This document shows positions 43,161-56,719 of a stretch of 64,000 nucleotides of DNA, piece by piece. The number at the start of each line of letters is the position of its first letter. Position 1 is the stretch's first letter. The stretch is from Narthecium ossifragum (Eukaryota > Streptophyta > Magnoliopsida > Dioscoreales > Nartheciaceae), in contig OY986969.1 in assembly GCA_963920575.1 (NCBI GenBank), forward strand, positions 16,229,288-16,293,287. The letters are read 5' to 3'. Below the pieces are notes generated by a model that saw nothing but the letters and a program-made list of their open reading frames with translations, did not search any database and was not told the DNA's origin. The position numbers and the translations under genes were made by a program.

Positions 43161-46100
43161 TGTCACGCCCCGACCCAGAAAACCCATCCAGCCCGGGACG
43201 TGAGGGTCCTAAGCTCTTTTAAAAAATCGAACGGCGAGAGCCTCTCCTGTATTTCTCAATTTGAACCCTGTACAGTTATAATCTTCATGATAAATTAAAA
43301 CAATAAATCTAACAGTTCTAAATTCAACAAGAATATAAATCTGCTATCACAAGTTTCACTAATTAGTACAGGTTCTAATACAATACTTTCATCAACCCTC
43401 ATTATACAATTTAATACATATGATCAAATCCTCGGTGAGGGAAATTATACATTTAATACAACTGCAAATGTACAACTATTAACAAAAGGGGATACTCCAT
43501 GATCGTCAAGTACTCTTCGAAACTCCAAGTCCGCGATCACCTCGAGAATGACGCACCAACACCCAGAAGATCACCTGAAAGGAAAGAACTGTATCGACCT
43601 GCATTGCCGATGCAGCCCAGGGAGGATTGAGCAACAAAACTCAGTAGGGTTCTACGCTATTCTACGACAGACTGAAGGGAGGAAAACAACAACTGTGTTG
43701 TCTCTCCGCTTAAGTCTAAGGAATGCCAAGGGTCCCATAACCCTATCGATATCCCAAGGGCTCCCGTCATGAACCTCTCTCTTGAATATGTTACCAAGAT
43801 CACCCTAAGCACCAACAGGGGAACAGTACCATGCGGGGTCACCCTTAGCCAAGCAAGACTATCATACTTGGGAACCACGTCGGGAACGCATCGACATCCA
43901 TCCTTAGCACTTGCCCTTGGAGAAACAACATGACATCTAAACCTCAAACAATACAATATTCCAGTCCGACTACCTAATAATCTTCGATTGATATCAAACA
44001 TGATCATTGATGACAATCACGTCCTAATCCTCGACTACCCAAACCCCGGTCCTAGGGCTAGATCCGAACTACCCGAGAACCCTGGATCGACGATCGAATC
44101 AATAGCCTACCACCTAACCTGATGCCTCTAATGCAAGCAAATGCATGCAATGCTCACGCGCACATTTAATAGATCAGGACATGCAACAGTATGTCATACA
44201 TAATACAAGGCTAGGCATAGCCTACGGCTCGCCAAGGGGTAAACATGCATAAAGCAGATAAAGGTCTAGACTACAATAATCCAATATTATAACGACGCCC
44301 ACGGGCCGTAAATAAGCAACAACACATTCAATCGAAATTTCTGCATTACGACGGCGTCCACAGCCGTCAACCGTAATTTCTACAACGATTATAATAAACA
44401 ACAACTAGGGCAGACCCTCTACCCATTTAATTATCTAAACATCCCAAGGGGCATGACTCCCTTGGTTTAACCACAAGCCTCACATAGGGCTGGGCCACAC
44501 ATAGGGCCTACATATATATACATATAGCTAACATGCTAAGAAAATGCTAACATAGCCTTGATAAGGGGAATCGAGGGAAATTCATCAAATATAGCATTTT
44601 CGTAAATAGAAAACCCAAGTCTATTCTCTCGAGAAATCCACGTTAAATTCATAGGAAATTTAGCTGAAGACCGCCTACTAGCATACTAGTATTTATCACA
44701 CAGAATATATCAATTTGCATAAAAGGAGAAGATCTTCATAAACATGACCTAGAACTAAGCATGCAAGCAAATCTATCAAAATCCTACTGGGATTAACATA
44801 CATGCTCATTACCATAATCCAAATCACTTATAATTAATAGGCATACTTCACAATCTAATTGCTAATTAGAGGGGGTTTGGCAATTAACTAATTAGGTCGA
44901 AATTGAGGTAATTAAGTATACAAAGATCATCACATTGAACATGTTAATCCTAAAGATCATTTAGAGCATTAACTTCATAATTCCCGAAAAATCTAACACG
45001 ATAAAACATCAGGAAATCCACTAACAAACTAATTTCCGGATTGCTACAGTAAACCACCGTTAGAGGCGATAAGAACTTTGCAAATCGACATCTAAACGTC
45101 GTCAGATTTCAAATACAATATGGCCAGGCGTAGATTAGCATGCTAGGAACATGCAACCCAATAATTGGATTAATCTAATGGCCAATTTCGACAAAATTCA
45201 CCAATCTTTTCCTAATTTCTGTTTCGCAGCAGTTTAGGAAACAATTCGCCAAAAATCGTATATAAATTCAAAAATCATGAAACTAGCAGCAATTGAAAGT
45301 AGATTCGAAGATCTACAAGTTACATGTTGATGATAAAACGTGGTGATGTACGTACGAGCCAATATCTGAGCTAGAACAGCTCAGCTCGCAGAAAACCAGA
45401 ACTTCGATAAAATGCGGGAAAAACATGTATAAATCCGGTTTAGATCCAACTAAAATCGCATGAAGCTTCAATCAGTTACTAAGCATGCTTATAGGGACTA
45501 ATTAGCACAAACAAAACAATAGATCAAACAATCAAACCCTAGATCTAGCTCAACCCAAAGATCTAGGTAGAAACCCTACTTTCACACGCAAATCCACTGC
45601 TAATCCACCTTGATCCGCCGCTGTCCTCTATCGAAGCCGCCGTCCTCTATCGAAGCCGCCGTCTCCAGCTCACCGGAGAGCCGTTAGAATCCTCCCATAC
45701 CCGCAGCCATCGCCGGAGAAGGAAGAGAGGCCGCGGGAGAGGGAAAGGGACGGAAGGCGGAGGGAAAAAGGTGGCCTCCAGGTCGCCGGGGAACGAAGGA
45801 GGGTTTCCGCGGGAGAGAGAAGGGAAGGAAGGAGGATGGGGTTATGGCACGGGGAAGGCAGCGGAAGGAAGAGGGAAAAAAAAGAGAAGAAAAAAAGGAA
45901 AAATAAAGGAAAAGAGAGAGAGAGAAAAGGTTTAAGTCATTTAAGTGGCTTAGCCGGTTCAGACGAGCCAATTGATCGGACCAAATCCGATTTGACTCCA
46001 AATTGTGATCTCGTCGCAATCTCGTCTGGATCTGACGATCATGAACGCTCCTACTTAATCTAAACAATCACATACATCAATCAAGGCTGTGTGTGCACTA

Positions 46101-47713
46101 CGCGGGTGTCAAACTGACCATCAAGGTGCATTTTAACAAATTACCCTTGGGGTCTCAAAAACAGCAATGCGATCGACTGATCAAAAGAGAGGCCAACCGA
46201 ACCAAAACAACCAAACCACAAAACCAGCCCCTCGACCTACCACGGTCGGACCGGGTTGGAGGAATGGCTCCTGATCGCTCGTAAATGCGTCGTTAAATCA
46301 GATGCAAAACGCAATTTAGAATTTATAATCCTTCAATCAATACTACTCTACAAATGTAGAACAGTGGTGAGATCCGGAGTCGAACCACAGGGAAAGATTG
46401 TTTAACAAAAGAAGAAATCAAATTAAATCTCTAAACTCAAGTCCTGAGGCGAAGAAAAGGAGTTTCAATGGTTTTGTTATCTAAGGAATTAAACTACTGA
46501 AAAAGCAATGAAAAGGTTGGGATAAATCAATGAGAGAAAACCTAGGGATTACTCAATCCACTCTAATTTCACCTCTTGTATTCTCTAGTATCCTCGTGTT
46601 CTCTAATCTAGACATATTAAATCACGGCTTCTTAAGCTCGCATGAATCCCTAAAAGAACGCTCATGTTATCCTACAGCATAGTCTATCTTCGCTTAGCAT
46701 AGACTGTCTTTGGACTGAACCTGAGTACAATCTATCTTTGCTTAGCATAAACTATCTCACAGGCATGCACAAAAGTGACATAAAAATCATCCTATAGATC
46801 TCTACTATCAAGCACCACAATCAAGTAGGACTAAAAATACGTCAAGGAACTCGGTTCCCTCAACTCTTTTATCATTAAAACCAAATCTATAAGATCATGT
46901 CTAGTATAAAAATACAAGATTCAACTAGAAAAATACAAGAATGCTACATTAGAGCTTCATGAAATCCCTAAGTGAGAGATTAGCCACTCATCTTTGGGAT
47001 GAAGGCCATGTATTCGATGAAGAACGCTTGAGATCCACGCCGCATCTCCTTCTCCTTCAGCAACCCTAATCCTCTCTTTTTCTCTCTATGGGGGCCTCTG
47101 GTTTTTGGCTAACAAAACCCTTTTTATATGCTAATTCCCGGAATTAGGGTTTTGGGTTGAGTTGGACCTCTAGTGCAACTCGGATTTCCTAGTTTAATCC
47201 TGACAGCTTCTTCCGGTCGTAACTGGGTTCAACCAGTCCATAATCTGAGAATGAGTCCAATACGAAAGATTTATATTTGGAAGTCTTCTGTCAGATCCCG
47301 AAGATTTAATAATATTTATACTTATCTGGAATATTTGGCGAATATTCTCCCGCACGTTGACGGACCAGTCTTTCACCAGCTAAATATCTTCATCTTCTTC
47401 AAAACCGCTATCCATCCATCAGGAATCTCTACAAGTGTCCAACATGAAAGTTGTATGTATTGATGTCTTCGACATGTCACCCAAATTTCAGAATATTTGA
47501 ACATAAGAATACTTTCTGATGAATATTATGCTAACAGTCGACAGAGCAGTGTATTTCAGCATATTAACCCTTTTTTGTAATTTCTAGTTTTAATCTTCAT
47601 TAAACCTGAAATCAACTAACAAACTATCAAATACAAACACTCTCGGCCTAACAAAGGTAAATTAAGGGGTTTAATTATGAATATTTAGTGACTCATCAGG
47701 TCCTCATATAGAG
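43156..47713 (-). mobile_element. Solo Tekay-type LTR with TAGAG target duplication
   Basis: The LTR is 43161-47708. On the plus strand it opens TGTCACGCCCCGACCC and closes TCCTCATA (expected CACA, so a G to A change at the element's first TG). TAGAG repeats at 43156-43160 and 47709-47713. Removing it rejoins the Tat reverse transcriptase frame (KLR then VCIDFRNLNF). It contains a further nested LTR at 46272-47698. Confidence 0.93.
46272..47698 (-). mobile_element. Nested solo Athila-like LTR
   Basis: On the minus strand it starts TGATGAGTCACTAAATATTC at 47698 and ends TTTACGAGCGATCA at 46272. Its flanks GCTCC and GGTCC match at four of five bases. It interrupts the terminal few bases of the surrounding Tekay-type LTR, and it carries no internal sequence. 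Confidence 0.88.
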
Positions 47714-49378
47714 TCTGTATAGACTTTAGAAATTTGAATTTTACAACACCAAAGGATGAGTATCCTATGCCGTCAGTAAACAATTTGGTCGATTCAACTG
47801 CTGGACATGAAATTTATTCTTTAATGGATGGTTATTCAGGGTACAAACAAATCTATATTCTTTAAAGACGTCCATAAAACAACATTTAGATGTCCAGGAG
47901 CGATTGGTAGCTATGAATGTGTTGTTATGCTCTTTGGATTAAAAAATGATGGTGCTACTTAACAAAGAGCGATGAACAAGATCTTTCATGATATGATCGG
48001 CCAGTTTATAGAAGTTTATGTTGATCATATTGTGATTAAGTCATCGGTTGTGGCCGATCGTTTTCGTCAATTAGTCAAAACCTTTGAACGAATGAGAGAG
48101 TACCAGTTAAAATTAAATCCCTTAAAATGTGCATTTGGGGTGCAAGGAGGGAACTTTCTTGGTTATCTCGTTCATCAACGTGGCATTGAACTCGACTAAA
48201 ATAAAGCAAAATCTATTATTGATGCCAAGCCTCCAAAAACTAAGGAAGAACGGCAAAAGTTCCTCGATCAAGTGAACTTTTTAAGAAGATTTATTTCTAA
48301 CTGTGCAGAAAAGACTCAAGTGTTCTCATTGCTCTTACGATTGAAGAACGAAGATGACTTCATCAAGGAAAAACAACATCAGCAAGCATTTGAATGCTTG
48401 AAGACTTATTTAGCAACACCACCAATTATGGCGTCACCAAGCGTGAATGATCCCATGAAGCTTTATATCGCTGCAGCAGACCGATCGATAGGAGTTCTTT
48501 TAGCGCAAGATGACAAGGATGGAGTAGAGAGAGCAGTTTATTATCTAAGTAGACAGGTATTATCTTATGAGCAAAAATACTCGGCCATAGAGAAGTTATG
48601 TTTGAGCTTGTATTTTATATGTACCAAGTTGAGAGCTTATTTAAATCATGTAACTGTTTACTTGGTATCCAAGTATTATGTAATGAAATTTTTGTTCTCT
48701 CGACCAATTTTACATCAACGTATTGGTTATTGGGTACTAACTCTAGCTGAGTTTGACATTAAATTTTTCTCTCAAAAGGCTGTTAAAGGCTAAGTATTGG
48801 CCGATTTTTTAGCCGACCATCCTTGTATAGATGTACCAAAAGAATTAGAGCGAGAGATTGACATCGTATCGATCACTCCATGGACAATGTATTTTGATGG
48901 TTCTAAAACTGTCAATGGGTATGGCCTTGGAATATCAATTCTATCGCCTATTGGTTACCAGTATAAATTTGCATATACACTAGAGCAATTATCCACCAAT
49001 ATTCAGGCCGAGTATGAAGCACTGATCATCGGCCTAGAAATATTATTAGATTTAGGAGTGTCTAATGTGCAAATCAAAGGTGACTCACAATTGGTGATAA
49101 ATCATATACTTGGCCACTATAAGTGCTAGAGTAATATACTAATTCCATTTCATCAAATCGCTCTACAATTGTTAAATCGATTTCATGATTTTGAATTACT
49201 TTTTGTACTACGGTTGCAGAACAATGAGGCCAATACCCTAGCCCAAATAGCATCTAGCTATAAAGTGTTAAAACACTTGGGGGGCATGGCCGATTTTAAG
49301 TATGGTACGATTCGATCAGCTGTAGAACGGTCTTATCTCAATGGAGATCGATCATGCAAATTTTTGACTTTATGTTAA
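47709..49378 (+). pseudogene. Tat gypsy reverse transcriptase, RNase H and second RNase H
   Basis: After the solo LTR the reverse transcriptase reads VCIDFRNLNFTTPKDEYPMP and MDGYSGYKQI. At 47972 the catalytic motif reads VYVDHIVI, where the second Asp of YVDD is His. RNase H follows (YIAAADRSIGVLLAQD, AVYYLSRQVLSYEQKYSAIE). A second RNase H-like domain starts WTMYFDGSKTVNGYGLGISI and continues with EYEALIIGLEI and VQIKGDSQLVI. This extra archaeal-type RNase H is the hallmark of the Tat lineage. Stops lie at 48197-48199, 48791-48793, 49127-49129 and 49376-49378. No integrase is found before the next LTR. Confidence 0.9.
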
Positions 49379-49839
49379 GTATACAACAATTTAGTCAAGT
49401 TATACTCGTTTCATGTTCTTTTTTGCTCCTAATTTGTAAATGTGCATTGATTTACGAAGTTACAATGTCAAGTTTTTCACCATAGCATCTCGTATGAATG
49501 CAAGATTGTGCATGATCATTGTGTATGGGTTAGCATGTTTAAGTACATATTCAGAATCATTGCATGTGCATAGTATGCATGTTTGCTAAGCAAAAGTTGT
49601 CACCGATGTGGAATGAGATATAAGATTGTCCTTAGTTGTCGATGGCTGGACAACGCCATCGACAACTAATGATGAGTACTTCTAAGCGTTCACTGTTTGG
49701 TCGAGACCAACTGTGGGTCATGCGCATTTGAGTCCAAAAGAGACAGGGCTCGACCTTATGCTAGCATGACTAAGGATAGTTATCCCAAGTGCACGTGGAG
49801 TGCTATCACTAGATACCACTATGGTACTCGGAGGTAGGG
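49379..49839. other. Gypsy relic with hairpin, no ORF
   Basis: Non-coding sequence after the Tat RNase H. An 11 bp perfect hairpin, TTGTCGATGGC / GCCATCGACAA, lies at 49637-49666. The rest is unassigned and may be the element's truncated 3' end. Confidence 0.4.
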
Positions 49840-50740
49840 TGAGGTCCCATACCTCCAACTCGGTCCAACCGCGTCTGGTCGAGGGTTTAGTTTAGTTGGT
49901 TCGCCTTGGTTGGCCTTGTTTTGTGATCGCTTGATCGCATTGTTGTTTTGGACCCAAAAGGCATTTTTGAAAAATTGTGCCTTGTAGGTCGGTTTCACAC
50001 TAGCGTACTGCACACACGGCCTTGGATTGAAATATGTGATTGATTAGAACCCTATAGACATTTCCGAATGGAAGATCGAAGCTCGATCGGGAAAGATCAA
50101 ATCAGACGGTTGAGATCAATTTCAGATCTCTATAAATACCCCTAACCCTACTCTCTCTTCTTCTATCTCTCTATCTCTCTCCTATTGGCTGTAGGATTGG
50201 AGGCTTGGTTGCGACTTTTCAAGGCGAGTTTGGGACAATTAGTGTTGGGGGATTGGTAGAGGATTGGCCCAGCTATACATGTAGGTGTTTCTACCCTAAT
50301 CGTGTGATTAGGTTTTCCTAGAATTACGTTTTGGATGTTTAGTATAGAAATACATGTTAGAATATGTCGTAAGTTTGTCTTCTAGTGTAATCGAGATTTT
50401 AGAAACACGTGGATGTTCAGGTGTTACATTTTGCAGATTGATTTGGTTTCTATCGCCATTTTATCGATTTTGTTGGTTTTTGACTGAAACAAGCCCGATA
50501 TAATATTTTGCCATTAGAATTTTGATTTCTTGGTGCCATATTGGATTCTTGACAAGCCGCTGGAAGCTAGGCGGAGCCGGGATGATGAAGTCCCGGCTCA
50601 AATTGGGTTTGATCGAGCCGCGATCGAGCCGCAGTGTTGGAGGAGAGAGAAATTCCGGCAAAAACAGAAAAAATAGAAAACAAAACGTGAAACAAATTGG
50701 GGGAAAAAATCTAAAAATCAGGGAAAGCTCATAAAAATTA
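49840..50740 (+). mobile_element. Tekay-type LTR fragment, 5' part
   Basis: Starts TGAGGTCCCATACC (family consensus TGTGAGGACC) and carries the TTTCACACTAGCGTACTGCACA block. TATAAATA is at 50131-50138, about 300 bp in. The 3' half is missing, where the next element begins. The closest relative is the fragment at 1-261. Confidence 0.75.
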
Positions 50741-50775
50741 GAAAAAAAAATTCCTTAAAAAACTAATTAAGAAAA

Positions 50776-51960
50776 AATCCTAAAAAATGGGTTGCCTCCC
50801 AGTAAGTGCGTAATTTTACGTCTTTCGCTAAGCGCTCTCGAAACCAAATTTAGGAGGTCGATGATTCCATGTGAAGAAATACATGGCCCGAAGAATGGTG
50901 AAGATATGCAGACATGTTTCATCAAGGATGACAGAAATGTCCATAACAAACAAAGTGTATACATGACGAGAAGATTTGATACGATCTTTGATGAAAGGAC
51001 GATAGAAATTGGCATGGTCTTCACTCATGTTAGGGTTTTTCTCCTCACAATGTTCAACTAATGAGGTTAATGCAGATTGTAGATGCTCAAACTGAGGTTC
51101 TTGATAAGGGATCTCAATAACATGCTCATCCTTATTATGTTCAACGCAAATACGCATCACATCGTAATTCAATGCATCATGTAAAATCGGCAATTCATCA
51201 CAACAATCCTCGTCATCAGTAAAAAAATGGGCTTCTAAAGTGTGAGGAAAATACATGTACGGCCCAGTTTCATTAGGTATGCATTAATTCATCAATTATA
51301 TTCAAGACTATTATTTTCAGCGGCCGGTAAAATATTGTTGGTAGTTGCCTGATTCGACGAAGCATTAGAGCACATCTCAAAATGACATGCATTATTATCA
51401 TAAAAAACATGAGCATCACAAGCATTGTCATTGCAAACAAGAGAAACAGAATCATTCACATAATCATCATATGAATTCACCATGTAAGCAAATTGTCCAA
51501 TTTTTATCTCTAAATTCTTACTTGATTGAGCATTAGAGTTAACATCGTTTCTTAGCAATAATTGCTTGTTCCTCATGAAAGTCATTTCACTCTTAAGCTC
51601 AGTCATGTTAGCATTAACGTTTGTATTCATGTTTGCAAGTTCACCCATGATTGTGTCCAAAGTCGGGTCAAAGGGTGCTTGTGGAGGATATTGTTGTTCA
51701 AAACAAGGTTTAAAATTTTGACCCGGTGTTTTTATGTTCTATGGTTGAACGTTATGAGGTTGATAATCTTCGAATTGCCAATTAGGGTATTTATGGTCTC
51801 TAAAATCCGGATTATAAGCATAAGAATATGAATCATAGGACGGGTTTGAGAAACAATATGTGTCATTAGTATAAGAAGGATCGAGGGCGTGTGCTAATCC
51901 AACGACGTATCACCCGGTGGAATATAATATTTGGCCGTGCATGCAAAATCACGTACCAAA
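50776..51960 (-). pseudogene. Tyr/Asn/Pro-rich ORF of non-autonomous gypsy, copy 1
   Basis: On the minus strand: NDTYCFSNPSYDSYSYAYNP (near 51860), NWQFEDYQPHN, a coiled-coil-like MDTIMGELANMNTNVNANMT (51660), CHFEMCSNASSNQ, then DDEDCCDELPILHDALN and NFYRPFIKDRIKSSRHV, ending near 50828. The tail GGGAGGCAACCC at 50789-50800 (minus strand) is a common non-coding signature of plant non-autonomous gypsy elements. Stops and frame shifts occur near 51280 and 51740. The protein matches those at 58332 and 63662 and no family I know. Confidence 0.7.
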
Positions 51961-51986
51961 ATAAAAATAAAATAGAAGATTTGGAG

Positions 51987-54224
51987 TGTCGCACCCCGAC
52001 CCGTGAAACGCCAACCGGGCTGGGCGACGCGAACCGGAACCTAACTAAATGCGGAAAAGTTTTGGCGAGGGTTCCCTCTACCTTAATGGTTTCCCTAAAC
52101 AATTCATAAACACCCTTATTAAAACGATAATTCCAAATCTCAATAATATAATAAGATAAATTGAAATCCTCAAAAGAGTTAACATTTATACAACATACTC
52201 CCATAGGAGGTTAACTAAACAAAAAGGGTAAATAGATGATCACCGCTCCTCAAACACCGCCAGACGCCGCAGCGCCACCAAACACCTACCCGGTAGGGGC
52301 CACTAAAGGAGAGCTAACGCTAGCACCTGCAAAACGCAGCCCGGGTAAGAATGAGCAATTAAGCTCAGTAGGGTTCTACACTACGACACACAGAAAGGAG
52401 GGAACACAACAGTGTCATCCTCAAGAAAGCCAGGGTGTACACAGGGGCCCCATAAGCCCACTGCGTGTCCCTGAATGCAGGAAACAAACACTTCAGACCC
52501 ACAAGCAGGAAACCAGCACTACGAAAAATGACACCGCTGAGTAGGCACACCCTCTACTCAAGAGTCATAGAACACCGGACACCGGCTACACCTCAGAACC
52601 GGCACGAAGCCGACACGACCTCTAAATAATTGATCAACATGTATTCAAGTCATTTAAGCATATCATCGATATCGACTGAATACTACCATCCGATCCTGGA
52701 CCACGTTACCCGCCACGGTCCTAAAGCTAGATCCGAGTTAGCCGAAAGCCTCGGATCGGTGATCAACCCATCGCCTATGCCCTATCCTTATGCATCTAAT
52801 GTAAGCAAACCATGTATGATTATACACGTAGATAACAATTCAGGCATGCAACAATATGCCAATTATTACACATGGCCAGGCACAACACACAACTCACCAA
52901 GGGTGAACATGGCAAGGGTTTAGATAAAATGCATATTTTATTCTACACATCCCACGGGGCGTGACCCCCCTATTTCAACCACATGCCAAGCACAGGGCCT
53001 ACGCAGATATAATAACATTATTATAATGCGATAACGAACAACTCAATTTATCCAATTAGAGCAAATGCTCTACCAACTTTAGAAAATCATAATTATCAAT
53101 CTAATCGTCTGATTGATGCAAAACTTGATATGCCCACTCAACGGCACACCCCGAATTACATATCCAAAAACCAGATCAATCGGATAAACACAAGTTGACC
53201 AAAACTGACAATTTTGGTAAACATCCAGATTTGATAAATCAAACAAAAGCCCATTGAAAATAACTTCGATTAAAACAAAACTTTGCATATCATCAAGATC
53301 ATTACGGGCAAGAATCAACTTAATTAAATAATTTAAAACCAAAAATTACACTAATCAAGCTAAATGTCATGTTTCAGCACAAATAGTCCATTTAATCCAG
53401 CAGAAATTGTACATAGCTCCAAAAATAATGATGGCGGTTGTAAATGAAAGTTAACTCACGGATCTACAACTTTAATTCAAAACACCATCTCGTCTCATGT
53501 ACGTACAACTCGAAAAATCATGTTAGAACACCACTGTTCTAATTAAACCAGAAAATCGTAAAATAACATAATGAAATCTTGCTTACTTTAATTAAAGAAC
53601 AATCAATTAAAAAACACCCAAACACCTAATCTAAGGATTAAAGAGGAATCCTACCAAACCATGCTAATCCACGTTTGATTCTCAATCAAACCGTCAAAGG
53701 AGGGTGTAGATCTCTTCCTCTAGCTCCAGTCAAGCCTCCCAAGCCGCTGGATCAAGCTCCAAACGAGAATTTCTAAGATAGGAGGAGAGGAGAAGAAAAT
53801 CCAAAAAAACAGAGGAGGTCTCGGGTTACTAATAGGCTCGAGTGCGATCGATCGGTCCTACGACCGATCAGTCGGATTGGGCCAGACTAGGTAGGTTCGT
53901 GTCCTTATCCGGACACGTTAGTCGCGTCCTTATCCCGACAACCAACACAGGTCCGATCGATCGCTCCAAGGAGCGACCGATCGCACACGGGCCTTCAACT
54001 GTCCTAAAGACAAGCTTTTGCGCGTCCGAGCTTGGATCCTCAGATCCAAAGCCCACCTAGGGTTCTAGCAAACGTGGAAACAAAACAAAAGGGGATGTAT
54101 GTGCACCATGTAGGTGTGAAACAAACCGACAAGACGTAATTTACCAAATTTCTCTTGCGGTCAACAACGAGCCACGGTCCTGAACTAGATGGTCGACCCA
54201 GGAGTAGAGGGGCAGGTCCTCACA
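51987..54224 (-). mobile_element. 3' LTR of Tekay chromovirus
   Basis: On the minus strand it starts TGTGAGGACCTGCCCC at 54224, right after chromodomain-coding sequence on the same strand, and ends GGGTCGGGGTGCGACA at 51987. Flanks differ (TGGAG left, TTAAA right), as expected when the right side is the element's own interior. This copy fixes the orientation of the whole LTR family. Confidence 0.88.
53845..53990. repeat. GATCGATC palindromes in U3
   Basis: CGATCGATCGGTCC and CGATCGATCGCTCC with GGAGCGACCGATCG occur at 53846-53870 and 53953-53985, in the U3 part of the minus-strand LTR. Confidence 0.75.
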
Positions 54225-54451
54225 TTAAAGCAGCTACACTAGAAATCTTGTCCCGAGATTCAACAAAGGTAAGGCTCGGAAACAACAAAGCAGCGACACT
54301 AGAAAACATGACAAGAGCTACCTCGAGAAAGAAACAAATGTGGATACTTATGCCGCATGCACACCTCGCGCTCCCAGGTCATCTCCTCGACGCCTTTGTG
54401 CCTCCATAGTACCATGACTAAGAGAATCGTCTTGCCCCGCAAGACCTGATC
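54225..54451 (-). pseudogene. Tekay chromovirus pol C-terminus: chromodomain
   Basis: The minus strand reads DQVLRGKTILLVMVLWRHKG followed by VEEMTWEREVCMRHKYPHLF. This is the chromodomain end of Tekay/Del chromovirus integrase (family pattern L R.KTIPLVKVLWRNH and VEEATWE). Chromodomains of this class guide integration to heterochromatin. The frame is stopped shortly after. It continues upstream at 56719 beyond an inserted solo LTR. Confidence 0.88.
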
Positions 54452-56719
54452 TGTGAGGACCCGTCCCTCTACTCTTGTGGCTCGTCGTGGTACGCAAGGG
54501 CAATTTGGTAAATTGCGCCTTGTCAGCTTGTTTCACATCCGCGTGTACACACACTGACCATGTTTGTGGTAATGTTTGGCTAGAATGGTTAGTGGGACCC
54601 GGGATTGAAAGATCTGGGCTTGGGTTTAAGTTTTAACCCAAGTCCAGCTTCATGTGAAAGAGGGATCAATCCTTCCTTGCTAGAAGGATCCATCGCTCAA
54701 TGACAGGAACGTGGATCGTTGAGAAGGATCGATCGGTCTCTTGGTTGGATCGATCGTTCCCTTGGCTGGATCGATCGGTCTCCTTAGCTGGATCGATCGC
54801 TCTCTTGGCTGGATCGATCGGTCTCCTTGGACGGATCGATCCTGCTAAGTCGGTTCATTTTCCTATAAAACAAACGCAACCTTCCTCCTTGAATCTCTTT
54901 GGAAAACCGGATTCTTAGGCTGAGAATTCCTGGATTTCGAAGAGTTCGTGGACGATCCAAGGCCTAGCAGCTGGGATTGAAGCTGCTATTGCTTAGGTAG
55001 GGATCCTATCTACATTCATCTCGGGTTTTTGGAAGTTTTTTCGGATGTCGATGTTCTTATGCTTAGATCTTGTTGTATACTTGTTAGATTATAGTATTTC
55101 CGCCGGTTTTCGATTCGTGATGTTTCGTACTACTAGATCCCAAGGTTTTGTTGGATTTGGTGGAGTTTTCCAACGGTATTTCTCGCCGTTGGTTTGCCGG
55201 AGAACCCAACCGATCGATCCGTCTGTGACATGGATCGATCCATCCTTGTTGGCCATGCTGAACCCAAGCAGGATCGATCGGCCTCGGGTGAGGGCGATCG
55301 ATCCCGGTGCCTTGGATAGCATGGGGCGTTCCCTATTGAGAGTCGGATCGATCGTCCTGGGAGGACGGATCGATCGGACTCGGCGCGGTATGGAGAGTTT
55401 GCTCTCTGTCATTTGAGGGATCGATCCTCCCTTGAGGGAGGGATCGATCCGACTATGACAGAGAGGAAATTTATCTTGTTTTGCTCACGGGGCTTTGCAT
55501 ATACGGTTTTCTTTACTGTCTTAATACCTAGTAAATATGTTTAAGCATGTTAGCCCTATAATAGGGCAGTGGTGAACCGGGGGAGTGATGACTCCCGGGA
55601 TGTTTAGAATAAGCGGGCGGGTAGCTCTACAGCTTTCATTAGCTTTGCATGCCGGCATGCGCCGAGGGCTTTATCTGTGTTATCTGTGAGCTGTTGTTTG
55701 CGGGGATGCTTCCCGGTGCAGGTGTTTTGGTGGGTTGCTGACAGTTGGTGGGGTACCACTGTAGCAGTCCCTAGACCTGATTTTCATGTTCACGAACCCG
55801 GGCCGGCAGGGTGCCGTGCCCAGACCTTGTTTGATATATCATCACATACTGTTGCATGTTTATCTGTATTATCCTGCGCATGTCCATAACATGCATTGTG
55901 TTGCGCATTAGTTGCATCTGTGTAGGGCGTTGCCGATCCGGGGTTTTCGGGTAGCCCGGATCTAGCTCTAGGACCGTTGCGGGTAGCTTGGTCCAGGACT
56001 CGATTTTGTAGTATTCAGTCGTTTTCGATGATAGGGTTAGTTTGACCTGAATACATGTTGTTTGAGGTTTAGAGGTCGTGTCGACTTCAAGTCGTATCCG
56101 AAGTGTAGCCAGAGTCCGGTGTTCCTAAACTCTAGGGAGGAGGAGTGCCTGCCCAGTGGTGTCCTGGCCCGCCAAACAGTGTTCTGTGTCCTGTTGAGAG
56201 TATGCAGTGTTTCGGACCTCCGTTCACGGACTTCCGGTAGAGTTATGGGAGCCTTGTATACACCTAGGGTAAACTTGGAGGCGACACTGTTGTGTTCCCT
56301 CCCTTGTAAGTGTCATAGTGTAGTATCCCTGCTGAGCTTAGTGCTCACTCCTACCCGGGCTGTGTTTTGCAGGTGCTGGCGCTAGCTCTTCTTCGGTCGC
56401 CCCTACCGGGCCGGTGTTTGGTGAGTTGGCGGCGTCTAGCGGTGCTTGAGAGGTGGCGATCTTCCAGCTTTACACCTTTTTGTTATAGATAGTCTCCAAC
56501 GGGAGTGATAAATGTATAATTTCCCTGTTTTGAGGTTTTGTAATATTATATCAGTTTAGTCTTTGAGTTTGTATTTGTGTTAATACCGGATGATTATGAT
56601 TTGCTAGGGTAACTACAACGATTAGAGGGAAACCTCGCCAAAATTTCCGCAGTAGGTTAGGTTTCGCTTCGCGTCGGCCGGCCCGGTTTGGCCTACGCGG
56701 GTCGGGGCGTGGCATGATC
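54447..56719 (+). mobile_element. Solo Tekay-type LTR with TGATC target duplication
   Basis: The LTR is 54452-56714: starts TGTGAGGACCCGTCCC, ends GTCGGGGCGTGGCA. TGATC is repeated at 54447-54451 and 56715-56719. TATAAAA is at 54864-54870. It lies inside the chromodomain-coding region of another member of the same type, in opposite orientation to that member's own 3' LTR. Confidence 0.95.
54717..54845 (+). repeat. Six-unit GGATCGATCGGTC array upstream of TATA
   Basis: Six units of GGATCGATCG(G/T/C)TC are separated by CTTGG-type spacers, period about 25 bp, ending about 20 bp before the TATA box. More GGATCGATC motifs occur at 55208-55460. Confidence 0.88.
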
